DNA of 64,000 bases from an uncultured Microbulbifer sp. (GTDB lineage: Bacteria; Pseudomonadota; Gammaproteobacteria; Pseudomonadales; Cellvibrionaceae), in NCBI RefSeq assembly GCF_947498635.1, contig NZ_CANMKV010000020.1:21520-85519 (forward strand), in the 5' to 3' direction. A program made the translations under genes and the position numbers. A model generated the notes under the pieces. It worked only from the letters and a program-made list of their open reading frames with translations. It was not told the DNA's origin and ran no database searches. Each line of letters begins with the position of its first letter. Position 1 is the first letter of the stretch. Shown piece by piece: positions 43,909 to 52,273 of the stretch.

Positions 43909-44200
43909 AATTTTTAGATAATTCCGTTGTCCCCCGTACACTTTTCCTTTTGTTTTTCGAATTAGGCAAACCAGGTTTCAATACCGCACCCAAAGTCCGA
44001 TCATTTACCCTTTTTTCTGATATGAAAAAATTTCCTAAAAAAAGTGCGATTAAATTTTAGCTCCATCTTCTTTTTTTCAACACATGGAAACTAAAAAAAT
44101 ATCCAGCGCAAATAAATCATTGAACGGCATTATTTCTCTGTATCCGTCGTGGAACTTTTGCATCCTTATTTATTCCTAATTTCTCAATTATAAAGCTTCG

Positions 44201-44374
44201 AGAATCTCTGAATAATTCCGTGATACCTTGGAAAGCCCCACCGGCAGGCCTTGGGGGGCCACATCTACTGCGTTGTCACTCCTGCAATGGACTAAGACCA
44301 TTTGCGGCGAGCTGCGTCTAATATTTGCGACCTTCAAGTCCCACAGAGACATTACGGAATTATTCAGAGGTTCC
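44201..44374. mobile_element. MITE-like element with 24-base inverted ends
   Basis: The ends at 44201-44224 and 44351-44374 are inverted copies agreeing at 21 of 24 positions, including a perfect CTCTGAATAATTCCG core. They enclose about 126 bases of more GC-rich sequence with no transposase. The ends resemble IS-type GGAACCTCTGA termini. No clear target-site duplication is visible. It lies 57 bases before the chitinase start. Confidence 0.5.
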
Positions 44375-44430
44375 CTTAGCTCTATAACGCTAAGTTATTT
44401 CATATTTAAGGCCCACGGGAGGTCAGTCTA

Positions 44431-46419
44431 ATGTTTTCTTTCCTGCAATCTCAGGATCAAACAAGGATGTTGGAGGGGGACCGCAGTGACCGCGGATTTG
44501 GATTTAAGAGGGTTGCAACGCTCGCGGCAGCGCTCGTGTTGAGCGTAAATATCAGTGCCCAAGAGACAACCAAACGAGTCTCGGCCTACTGGGCCGACTG
44601 GGAGTATTGGGCCGACTCATCCTTTACCCACGACAACGTGGATTTTTCCAAGCTCACTCACGTCCAGTACGCCTTTGCCTGGAACGACGAAGAGGGCACC
44701 ATCTACTTCACAGACCCCTATGTTTTCTACGGGCTGGGCGCCCAGTCATTCTCCGGCGGCGCGGGTAATGGTCCGGTCAAGTGCTCTCCGCCCTTCTGGC
44801 ATCCTTACAGCCAGTACGACTCCAGTAAGCAGGCCGAGGTCTGCCAGGGATGGAACGATCAAGAGTCAGGTTTCGTAAAATCGGTGCACGACGACGGCGC
44901 CAAGGCAATTCTCTCTGTGGGTGGCTGGACCCTCTCTCATAAAGTGTCTGAGATGATGGAGAGCGACACCGCACGCGCGGCCTTTATCGAAAATGCCGTA
45001 ACACTCCTTACCGATTGGGACTTCGATGGGCTCGACCTCGACTTCGAATATCCGGGCTATACACCGAACGGCGGACGCTCAATCGACAAAGACAACTTCA
45101 CAGCACTCCTGAGAGAGCTGCGCGCGCGCTTTGATGAAGTCGAAGCCGAGACCGGCAAAAACCTGGAGTTGACCGCCGCGGTCGCTTGCGGCCCCTCAAT
45201 TGCAAAGGAAGGTTACGATTTTGCCGAAGTCGGAGCAATCCTCGATTACGTCAATCTTATGACCTACGACTTCGGTGGTGACTGGGATTCGGTAGCCCAG
45301 CACACGTCCCCCCTGTTCCCCTATGAAGGCCAAGTCAACGAAGGCTTCGACGCGGAGAGCTGCCGCGACATGTGGATGTCCGAGGGCAATATCCCATCCG
45401 AGAAAATCATACTGGGTATGTCCCACTACGGCCGCAGCGTCGCCGGCGCCACCGCGATCGGCGAGGCCGCATCGGGGCAAGACGTAGCCCACTGGGGTTC
45501 TGACACTGAAACGCGCTATTACCAGATCGTCGAAAAGATGCAGAATGATCCATCATTCCAGACCGCCTACGATCCAGAGGCCGTCACCCACTATGGGTGG
45601 TTCCCGGATGGCGGTTTTATTTCTTTCGAGGATACAACCTCAATTGCCGAGCGGGCTCGCTACGTGGTCGACCAAGACCTGGGCGGCGTGATGATCTGGC
45701 AGCTCCGAGGCGGCATGCTCCGCGAGAATAACCAGTACCAGTATCCGCTTCTCGACGCGGCACTGGAGGTCTTTGGGCAAGGCGATTCCGGGTCGGATAA
45801 CTCTGGAGATAGCGGCAATAGCGGCGACACTGGAGGCACGGATAACGGAGACAACGACAACTCCGGGAATACCGGAAATAACGATAATACTGGTAACGAC
45901 AGCGATACTGGCGACAACAACACTGGTGACAGCGGCGGCGCAGGAAGCACTGCCTCCTGCACGGCTTTCCAGCAGCCTTATGCCGGTGATCCTGGCTACT
46001 CTATCGGTGATGTTGTCGTCTTCGAAGGAGCTGCCTACGAATCCAACCACGCACCAAACTGGTGGTCGCCATCCGCCGCACCGACACTGTGGAACGAGAC
46101 CAGCTGCCAGACAAATAATGACGGCTCTGACAGCGAATCAGACAGTGACTCTGATAACGGCTCGGATAGTGGCACTGACGACAATACCGAAAATGGTTCT
46201 GGCAATAATTCCGATAGCGACTCTAACGACAGCACTGACGACAACGAGGGCACAGCGGCTTCCTGCCCGGCATTCCAGCAACCCTACGCCGGTGATGCGG
46301 CCTATGAAATTGGTGATCGGGTAACGTTCGAAGGCCAGGTATACGTCTCTACCTTCGGGCCTAACTGGTGGTCTCCGGCAAATGCCCCCCAGTACTGGGA
46401 AGCGAGTTCCTGCCAGTAG
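44431..46419 (+). CDS. GH18 chitinase with two chitin-binding modules
   Basis: The 662-residue enzyme is secreted (N-terminal extension, then a signal helix about 28-44 ending ISA-QET). The GH18 domain spans about 48-460, with SVGGW at 162-166 and the catalytic DGLDLDFE (199-206, acid/base Glu206). A Gly/Asn/Asp/Ser-rich linker leads to a CBM5/12-like module (SCTAFQQPYAGDPGYSIGD ... NWWSP), a second Ser/Asp-rich linker and a second module that repeats it (SCPAFQQPYAGDAAYEIGD). The two modules come from duplication. It degrades chitin outside the cell. An alternative start is the ATG at 44467. Confidence 0.95.
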   Translation: MFSFLQSQDQTRMLEGDRSDRGFGFKRVATLAAALVLSVNISAQETTKRVSAYWADWEYWADSSFTHDNVDFSKLTHVQYAFAWNDEEGTIYFTDPYVFYGLGAQSFSGGAGNGPVKCSPPFWHPYSQYDSSKQAEVCQGWNDQESGFVKSVHDDGAKAILSVGGWTLSHKVSEMMESDTARAAFIENAVTLLTDWDFDGLDLDFEYPGYTPNGGRSIDKDNFTALLRELRARFDEVEAETGKNLELTAAVACGPSIAKEGYDFAEVGAILDYVNLMTYDFGGDWDSVAQHTSPLFPYEGQVNEGFDAESCRDMWMSEGNIPSEKIILGMSHYGRSVAGATAIGEAASGQDVAHWGSDTETRYYQIVEKMQNDPSFQTAYDPEAVTHYGWFPDGGFISFEDTTSIAERARYVVDQDLGGVMIWQLRGGMLRENNQYQYPLLDAALEVFGQGDSGSDNSGDSGNSGDTGGTDNGDNDNSGNTGNNDNTGNDSDTGDNNTGDSGGAGSTASCTAFQQPYAGDPGYSIGDVVVFEGAAYESNHAPNWWSPSAAPTLWNETSCQTNNDGSDSESDSDSDNGSDSGTDDNTENGSGNNSDSDSNDSTDDNEGTAASCPAFQQPYAGDAAYEIGDRVTFEGQVYVSTFGPNWWSPANAPQYWEASSCQ

Positions 46420-46439
46420 CCTAAACCCGTTTGTGTCTC

Positions 46440-46528
46440 GCAGGAAAACCCCGCGGGGCAATATGTAAGCGCGAAGAAATAAATTTTCTTCCAACCAATA
46501 AAAAGGGCCCTTTTGGGCCCTTTTTATT
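46440..46528 (+). repeat. Copy B of typA-tail direct repeat
   Basis: This segment repeats GCAGGAAAA, ATATG, GCGCGAAGAAATAA, TTTTCTTCCA and an AAAAAGGGCCC terminator in the order found at the typA 3' end, with a 12-base insertion (CCCCGCGGGGCA) and small changes. It does not encode typA residues in any useful context. Confidence 0.75.
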
Positions 46529-46530
46529 GG
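46495..46530. terminator. Intrinsic terminator after the chitinase
   Basis: A perfect 16-base stem (CCAATAAAAAGGGCCC with its complement) around TTTT, working on both strands; it also faces the stop of the hydrolase at 46567. Confidence 0.92.
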
Positions 46531-46566
46531 TTCATCACCCACACCCGATCCTGTCTATTTCCCTCC

Positions 46567-47163
46567 CTACTTTGTCGCCCACTTCGGACGATTTTGCAGC
46601 CATACCCTCAACCAATCGCAATACCGATTATAGGCATCTGGGCTAAAATTAGACGAATAGCGATTCATAAACCCATGCGGAAAAAGGGTTTGATGTACAT
46701 TCACCAGCGGAATTTTGGAAAGATTGCGTGAAAAATCAGAAATATTCAAGGAGGGCTCTTCGTCTGCCAGGAAAAAATCTACATTTTTTCCTGGCCTTTC
46801 ATCGAGAAAATGACGCACCCGGGAGCCATAAAAGCAAGCTGTCTGCTCAATGAATGCGGAACTATCACGACAAGCTAGCATCCAGGCGACAGTGGCTCCC
46901 ACACTAAACCCAACTACATTACACTTGTGGCCCTGCGCTCTAATATATTTATTTACAAAAGAATAATAATTATCGACACCACCCTCTCTCATAAAATATT
47001 GATAAGCCGCCCCCTCACTTTCGAAATTCATTCTTCTCCCTAAATAGGGATCCAATATTTTATGATCGATACTCACTCTAGAGCACAACTGCTCCAAAGC
47101 TTCTGTTAAGCCCCAAATATCACTAATCACTACTATTTGCAAAATTAAGCACCAAGAAATCAC
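46567..47163 (-). CDS. Dienelactone-hydrolase-like alpha/beta hydrolase
   Basis: The 198-residue protein has a DLH-like fold: IVVISDIWGLTEALEQL at the N-terminus, nucleophile elbow VGFSVGATVAW (Ser instead of the Cys typical of true dienelactone hydrolase), and a C-terminal HGFMNRYS supplying His. The true start may be the TTG eight codons in (LQIVVISD), since no ribosome-binding site favours the first ATG. It lies downstream of the aldoxime dehydratase gene on the same strand with a 136-base AT-rich gap. Substrate unknown. Confidence 0.7.
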   Translation of the reverse strand: MISWCLILQIVVISDIWGLTEALEQLCSRVSIDHKILDPYLGRRMNFESEGAAYQYFMREGGVDNYYSFVNKYIRAQGHKCNVVGFSVGATVAWMLACRDSSAFIEQTACFYGSRVRHFLDERPGKNVDFFLADEEPSLNISDFSRNLSKIPLVNVHQTLFPHGFMNRYSSNFSPDAYNRYCDWLRVWLQNRPKWATK

Positions 47164-47299
47164 CCAAGAATAAAAGATAGACAGAAATTCATTAATAATA
47201 AATATATTTATTCAGACCATCTCCCCTCTGCAAAACACCTCCTAAAGCTTAAATACTATTGACTTTAGCGGGTTATTCTCAATTTATTAAGATATTTTT

Positions 47300-48274
47300 T
47301 TAACCCAAAAACCGCATCAGACCCGTATCTGGATGACAATTTTTGTACATGGCTTTTCCCTTCCCCTTAGGGACTACAGCAACCTCATGACTCAATAGCA
47401 GATGCATCTCAGGGGAGAAACACACAGCATGCTGTTGCGCTGCTGTGTAAATCGCTTTGTGTGTGCGGTGGTGATGCACCCAGTTTTCCAAATCTACCAA
47501 CGAGGCGAACCAAGCGATAGTCTCTGTATCCGGCCGGCCTCGCATTGGCTTTTCATCCCGTAAAAGGCGCACACTAAGACAGCGAGATTTCATTGGGTTT
47601 TCATCAAGAAATCTCACACCCTGTTCATATTTCGGGCGCAATTTTTCTTCGTAGCTTCTTCGCTCCTTTGAGCTTGTTACTGAATAGCCTTGTACGGTTC
47701 TGATCATACAGATATTTTCGGGCAGGCTAATTTCTTCACTGGATTGATCAATTGAAGATAATGGCTCCAATTTTTTTAATTGGCTAGACAGACCATTATT
47801 CTCGGCCGCTGCAATACGATCCCGCATAGCGCCCCAATAAGCATGGTCTCTCTGCGTACAGGTCTCAAAATGACGAAATAGGCCCCAGTCTGCTGTCGGT
47901 AGGGAAGACGAAACTTCGAAGTGGCTGCGAGGAGCTGCCAGTGCCTCATACCAAACCCCGCACTTACCCTGGGTAATTACAGCCAACTCACTAAGCCCTT
48001 TGAGCAGCCACTTATTCATGGTGTCTTCACAAGACCAATAAGCAATAGCGATATCATTGTAAGCGTCCTGAGGATCAACATATCCAGCGCGTTCATAATG
48101 CAATAAACCCTCTGCCAGGGATAAAGCCTTAGCTAAGCGGGAAAATAGCAAATCATCCCGCTTACCACTGGGCATCTGTAAAGCAACCTGGCACTGCACA
48201 TACCATATCGCTGGAGGTAAATTCAGCTCCCAGGATGGATATGGCGGTTCAAAGTGATCTGGACGATTTTTCAT
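47300..48274 (-). CDS. Heme-containing aldoxime dehydratase family protein
   Basis: The ATG at 48274 gives 324 residues (GTG at 48298 is an alternative). The family dehydrates aldoximes to nitriles using ferrous heme. The C-terminal blocks are typical: WVHHHRTHKAIY, then SHEVAVVPKG with the likely proximal heme His, and NCHPDTGLMRF with the distal His. The N-terminal HFEPPYPSWELNLP also fits. No nitrilase or nitrile hydratase is visible nearby. It may degrade plant- or alga-derived oximes; this is inference. Two inverted repeats lie just upstream. Confidence 0.8.
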   Translation of the reverse strand: MKNRPDHFEPPYPSWELNLPPAIWYVQCQVALQMPSGKRDDLLFSRLAKALSLAEGLLHYERAGYVDPQDAYNDIAIAYWSCEDTMNKWLLKGLSELAVITQGKCGVWYEALAAPRSHFEVSSSLPTADWGLFRHFETCTQRDHAYWGAMRDRIAAAENNGLSSQLKKLEPLSSIDQSSEEISLPENICMIRTVQGYSVTSSKERRSYEEKLRPKYEQGVRFLDENPMKSRCLSVRLLRDEKPMRGRPDTETIAWFASLVDLENWVHHHRTHKAIYTAAQQHAVCFSPEMHLLLSHEVAVVPKGKGKAMYKNCHPDTGLMRFLG

Positions 48275-48295
48275 AATGACCCTGCCGCGAGTGAG

Positions 48296-48346
48296 CACTG
48301 TCGTTAACAGTGTATGATTATACTGCTCGCCTCTCCAAGGAGAGGC
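48296..48346. promoter_or_regulatory. Two inverted repeats upstream of the aldoxime dehydratase
   Basis: CACTGT-CGTTA-ACAGTG (48296-48312) and GCCTCTCC-AA-GGAGAGGC (48329-48346) lie 22 and 55 bases before the start codon. Either could be an operator; the second could form a hairpin only with a strained loop. Confidence 0.45.
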
Positions 48347-48903
48347 ATTGAAAAAAGCATACGGCTAACTTTCAGTAATTACACAGCTTCTCAAACGCCT
48401 TGCAATTGTCCCTGAATCTTACTTTCAAATTAAGGCGTCGATAGCTTTCATTGAAATACGCTCCAAAAGAAGGATAGTAAACTCAAGCATCTCTAATTGT
48501 GCAGACCCAGTAAGGCATGACATTGAGAATTACAGGAACAATAATCCTACACGCCAATGGATACGTTTACGCATTATTCCTGTGGAAAAATATCGTATCG
48601 AGAATTACGGGCATTTTACATGCCAGAATTAAAGAAACTTTTCTGATACTTATCGAAATAACATAATCTTGTTGAGACTTATAAAAAATAAAAAATAAAA
48701 AATAATACAAAATAGAGAGACCCAACAATAATTGAACACAGCTATATATCTAATTGTAAATTGTCTGCCAACACATAGAGCCTTTTGATATTCTTGGCCT
48801 TTCTGGACTCCCTAATTGGGGATGGTGGAATATACAGAAGGGTGATATAAATACACCTCTTTTAAATAAACTGCTATGGGTCAATGAGTATATTGAAAGA
48901 TCA
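48299..48903. other. AT-rich intergenic stretch
   Basis: No gene with a start codon is supported. It holds the inverted repeats above, an AAAAAT-type low-complexity run near 48680-48710, and from 48760 an open frame without ATG, GTG or TTG that runs into the GNAT gene at 48904. Confidence 0.5.
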
Positions 48904-49308
48904 ATGAACATAATAAAAGAACCCCCAACGCCGGATGAATTAGCGGCGATATATATTGAGGCTGGTTGGCTACAGGACCCTTTCTCAGATAAAATGACAA
49001 AAGCAGTTTCTTCACCGTCGGAATGGTATGTAGTTCGGGATCTTACTCATGCGACTTTGGGGATAGGTCGATTTATTACTGACTACGCAAGATGTGCATT
49101 TATCGTTGATGTAATTGTCCTTAAAATACATCATCATAAAGGGATTGGCACGGCCATAATCAGCGAGATTGTTTCAGATTGTCGTAAACTCGGTATCGAT
49201 AATATCAATCTTTGGCCTAGCAAGGGCAAATTGCCGTTCTACGAAAAGCTTGGCTTCTATTCACTTCCTTCAGATCAACCACATATGAAGTTCGATACAG
49301 GTAAATGA
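48904..49308 (+). CDS. GNAT-family N-acetyltransferase
   Basis: The 134-residue protein has the GNAT core: VDVIVLKIHHHKGIGTAIISEIVSD with the acetyl-CoA loop (HHKGIGTAI, Q/R-x-x-G-x-G/A), followed by INLWPSKGKLPFYEKLGFY. The substrate is unknown. The frame stays open for 49 codons upstream without a start codon, so the ATG at 48904 is the only usual start. It lies in AT-rich accessory DNA with a second, broken GNAT behind it. Confidence 0.8.
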   Translation: MNIIKEPPTPDELAAIYIEAGWLQDPFSDKMTKAVSSPSEWYVVRDLTHATLGIGRFITDYARCAFIVDVIVLKIHHHKGIGTAIISEIVSDCRKLGIDNINLWPSKGKLPFYEKLGFYSLPSDQPHMKFDTGK

Positions 49309-49362
49309 TGAGCTTCAGTTTGAGGCTGCGACATTCGAGTTGCTGCCATTAGAGAACGATGA

Positions 49363-49587
49363 GGAAAAGGGATAGGAAAATCGATTCTTGAGTTCCTCTC
49401 ATCAAAGATTGACGGATGGGCAAATTTATTCGTTGCTATAACTAATTGGCCTGCAAAGAAGCTCTACTATGGATATGAAATATCTGATGAATTCATGACA
49501 GATTTCAATGGCACTCCGGTGTATGCTAACAAAATGATGCGCCCATACGGCAAGAGCTCACACCTCGCACACTCCCCCACCGATTAA
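49363..49587 (+). pseudogene. GNAT acetyltransferase remnant
   Basis: A frame of 74 codons preceded by an in-frame TGA encodes GKGIGKSILEFLSS (acetyl-CoA loop) and WPAKKLYYGYEISDEF, the C-terminal half of a GNAT. No start codon or N-terminal beta-strands are present in frame. The remainder towards 49309 shows no intact frame. It is a truncated relic. Confidence 0.65.
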
Positions 49588-49642
49588 GACGTTAAATTCC
49601 TTGGCTATGTAGAAAGATATCGAACGCAGACAGAATGAATTT

Positions 49643-49936
49643 ATGGTCTTACTCGAAGAAGAGTATGGCTATAAGCATTGGTTCTGGTTCCCCAGAATGA
49701 TGCCATTCGAGCTGGAAGCTTGGTGGAAAAAACTAGCAACTGTAGATCCTTACTTTAGGACTCCTGAACCATTACCAGGAGATATCCTATTCGCTGAGGA
49801 CATGGAGTGCTGGTACTCCTTGCAAGAAAATGGAAAGCATTATCAGGCACATACTCATTGTGACGAGGATAGTTGGCTCATGAGCCCTTCAGAGAAATAT
49901 ATTTATCACCGTGGCTACGAAGGTGAGAGAGAATAA
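49643..49936 (+). CDS. Hypothetical protein, possibly truncated at its start
   Basis: The 97-residue protein is rich in Trp, Tyr, Glu and His (YGYKHWFWFPRMM, WYSLQENGKHYQAHTHCDED). No family is recognised. In frame upstream, ATG at 49607 is followed directly by TAG, then KDIERRQNEF leading into this frame, so a longer gene may have lost its second codon to a nonsense change. No good ribosome-binding site precedes 49643. Confidence 0.45.
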   Translation: MVLLEEEYGYKHWFWFPRMMPFELEAWWKKLATVDPYFRTPEPLPGDILFAEDMECWYSLQENGKHYQAHTHCDEDSWLMSPSEKYIYHRGYEGERE

Positions 49937-50121
49937 ATTTAACACGACAAGGAAAAGTCGCCCTGCGGACTGGTCTCGCTAGCGTTCAGCTTTACTTGCG
50001 ACCCCATAGAGCTTGGAGCATGAATTAAACCTAGGGATAAATCGCAGCCCCGAGTAAACCTATAGACTACATGAGTACTCGCAATGATGATGGTATATCG
50101 GTTGATGTATTTCGAGACAAC

Positions 50122-50421
50122 CTAATTAAAAAATGAATCTATTACGGTAATGTCGGCAATTTTACGCTCCAATTCGCCAGTATTAATCAAATTTTTGAGC
50201 GCATGGAATAGAGCATCTTTTAAACGCATAAATAGCTTCAGAGGAATGCATCCTCTATTAGATCAATATCGGTAACTATAAAATATTTTTGATCGGTGAG
50301 ATCTTTAGTAACCAAAAATAAAATAGACAGCAATCCCAAATAGAGATCTGAACACAACTAAACAGACTTTTCCCGATGACATTATTTCACGGACACTACT
50401 TAGGCCATCCAGTCCAACCAT
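50122..50421 (-). pseudogene. Broken hypothetical gene, minus strand
   Basis: From the ATG at 50421 (MVGLDGLSSVREIMSSGKVC) the coding signal passes through two frameshifts into TKDLTDQKYFIVTDIDLIED and then LKDALFHALKNLINTGELER, ending at a TAG at 50122. Together they suggest one protein of about 100 residues. The composition of each piece is protein-like and the pieces are in the right order. I do not recognise the family. Confidence 0.5.
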
Positions 50422-50455
50422 AGTGATGACGAATACAGAGGTACTCAAAGTAGTA

Positions 50456-50974
50456 TCAAACCGTAAAAAACCTACGCTCAACTTTTTTCCACTCACCCAG
50501 AGCCGCAGGGGAATGCAGACAGACCGTAATTTGCTCGAACTGCTCAAAATTTCCATTCAGCACTTCCAGCGCTTGATGTGCGGCAATCGTATGGGGAAAG
50601 CGGTTGGTACCCGCACCCAACGCAGGAAATAGAATACGCTTCAGTCCACGTTCTTGCGCCAAGTGCAACACACTCTCATAACAGCGCCGCAGCTGGCCGA
50701 TTGCCTGAGCCCCCCACTGATCCCCACTGCTCCACTGCGGAGTGACAGTGTGCAGCAGGTAGTCTACAGAGAGGTGGTAGGCCTTGGTGAGGCGTGCCTC
50801 GCCTACGGCGCATTCCGGTTGTTTTTGACATTGTGCCGCAAGTTCTTCTCCTCCCCGGGTATAGACCTGGGCTGAGAGGCCTCGCCCGCGAATCAAATGT
50901 TTGTGTGCAGGACACACCAGCGCATCCCCGCGCAGGGTCAAAATATTGCCCCAAGTCAGATCAATTTGTGTCAC
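50456..50974 (-). CDS. Macro-domain (ADP-ribose-binding) protein
   Basis: The 172-residue protein is a single macro domain: IDLTWGNILTLRGDALVCPA at the N-terminus (the GDIT-like loop changed to GNIL), GEARLTKAYHLSVDYLLHTVTP, and the LFPALGAGTNRFP phosphate loop. It may bind or hydrolyse ADP-ribose derivatives. The Asn-Ala-Ala-Asn stretch of classical deacetylases is altered here (VCPAHKHL), so catalysis is uncertain. No ADP-ribosyltransferase is adjacent. Confidence 0.85.
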   Translation of the reverse strand: MTQIDLTWGNILTLRGDALVCPAHKHLIRGRGLSAQVYTRGGEELAAQCQKQPECAVGEARLTKAYHLSVDYLLHTVTPQWSSGDQWGAQAIGQLRRCYESVLHLAQERGLKRILFPALGAGTNRFPHTIAAHQALEVLNGNFEQFEQITVCLHSPAALGEWKKVERRFFTV

Positions 50975-51144
50975 GGCTTCTCAGTTCTAACGTTTGCTTT
51001 ACAGATACTGTAGCTTGCGACTTTGGTCGTCGGGCGAATCCTCCTATACTCAGCGCTGCGTCACTCCGCGGGTGAATCGTGCGACACATTTAGACGCCTG
51101 GTAGCCAACGGAAAGTTGCAGTCTGTATAGCAACAGAGATCACT

Positions 51145-52221
51145 ATGAACTCAGGGTACAAAAAGCATAATCCCGCACTGGACACACCGGTGGAGGCGCT
51201 GGAGCGCATCGACCTGCGCCGCCGTATCATGGCCTCTTCCTATATGTTGATTTTCGCCATGGCGGTAACCGGCGCGATGGCTGTGATTGCCCTGACCGCC
51301 GCCGATATCCTGCAGGCCACTACTCTCTCCGCAGCCGCAGTGGTCATTCTCTGTGCCTACGTCACCATTAATGTCATGGGTCCCAGCCAAAAGACACCTC
51401 TGCTAGTGGGTATTCTTTTGCTCGTGCTCTACTTCTATCTATTGTTATCCGGCGGGGTGAACAATACCGGTCTGATGTGGGCGGTCATGTTAGTGCCGGG
51501 ATTTATCAATCTCTACGGCTATAAGACCGGCACGGTCGCGCTTATTGCCATCGGCCTAGTGACGGCCACCGCCCTTTTCTATCCCGATTTTCCCGGCCTG
51601 ACCGCGGAATATGATACCGCCTACCGCGCGCGCTTTATCGCGGTGTTTGGCGCACTCACCGCGCTCACCGCGCTACTCGACAGCAGCCGCCACCACACTC
51701 AGCAGTTGCTCGAGCGCCTGACCGGCGAGCTGGAAAAAAATGCCTCGACCGACGCCCTCACCGGGCTCGCCAACCGCCGTGAGGCCTACCGCGCTATCCA
51801 CGACCTGGAGCGGCGTGACAAAGAGCAGCAGGGGCGCTATGTGGTATTGATCGGCGACCTGGACAACTTCAAAAGTATTAACGACACCTATGGCCATGCC
51901 TTCGGCGACCGCATATTGCAGGACGTGGCCAAAATCCTCGGGGACAACACCCGCTCCGAAGATATTGTCGCGCGCTGGGGTGGGGAGGAGTTTCTGCTGC
52001 TATTACCCAATACCGGCATGCGCGGCGGTAGCGTGCTAGCGGAAAAACTGCGCCGCAAAGTGGAGGCCCTTAGCCGCCGCTATGTACAACCGGTTAAGGT
52101 CTCCATCAGCTTTGGTGTCGTAGATGGCAGCGGCAACTCGCACAATGAGCTACTGGCGGAGGCCGATAAACGTATGTACCGCGCCAAGAACAGTGGCCGC
52201 AACCGGGTGGTGGCGGCTTGA
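51145..52221 (+). CDS. Membrane-bound diguanylate cyclase
   Basis: The 358-residue protein has six or so N-terminal helices (about 30-180) and a C-terminal GGDEF domain (about 195-355). The active site GGEEF is at 279-283, and an inhibitory RxxD (RSED, 270-273) lies exactly five residues before it, so product feedback is expected. It makes cyclic di-GMP. It stands alone. Confidence 0.93.
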   Translation: MNSGYKKHNPALDTPVEALERIDLRRRIMASSYMLIFAMAVTGAMAVIALTAADILQATTLSAAAVVILCAYVTINVMGPSQKTPLLVGILLLVLYFYLLLSGGVNNTGLMWAVMLVPGFINLYGYKTGTVALIAIGLVTATALFYPDFPGLTAEYDTAYRARFIAVFGALTALTALLDSSRHHTQQLLERLTGELEKNASTDALTGLANRREAYRAIHDLERRDKEQQGRYVVLIGDLDNFKSINDTYGHAFGDRILQDVAKILGDNTRSEDIVARWGGEEFLLLLPNTGMRGGSVLAEKLRRKVEALSRRYVQPVKVSISFGVVDGSGNSHNELLAEADKRMYRAKNSGRNRVVAA

Positions 52222-52273
52222 TGACGACAGGCCGAAAATATCTCGCCGAGAGACAAAGCGCTAACAGTGCGTG

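Larger units (their letters stand above)
43769..44430. other. AT-rich upstream region of the chitinase
   Basis: No gene is supported; a 67-codon frame at 44228 lies inside the MITE-like element. The region holds the inverted repeats at 43855-43908 and the element at 44201-44374, and must contain the chitinase promoter. Confidence 0.6.

Noticed and set aside
48680..48710. AAAAAT tandem run as a repeat locus
   Set aside because: Only a short low-complexity stretch, not a CRISPR or variable repeat.
49588..50010. Integron-type attC sites between the small accessory genes
   Set aside because: GTTAAAT and ATTTAAC-like boxes occur, but no correctly spaced inverse-core/core pair with complementary arms was found.
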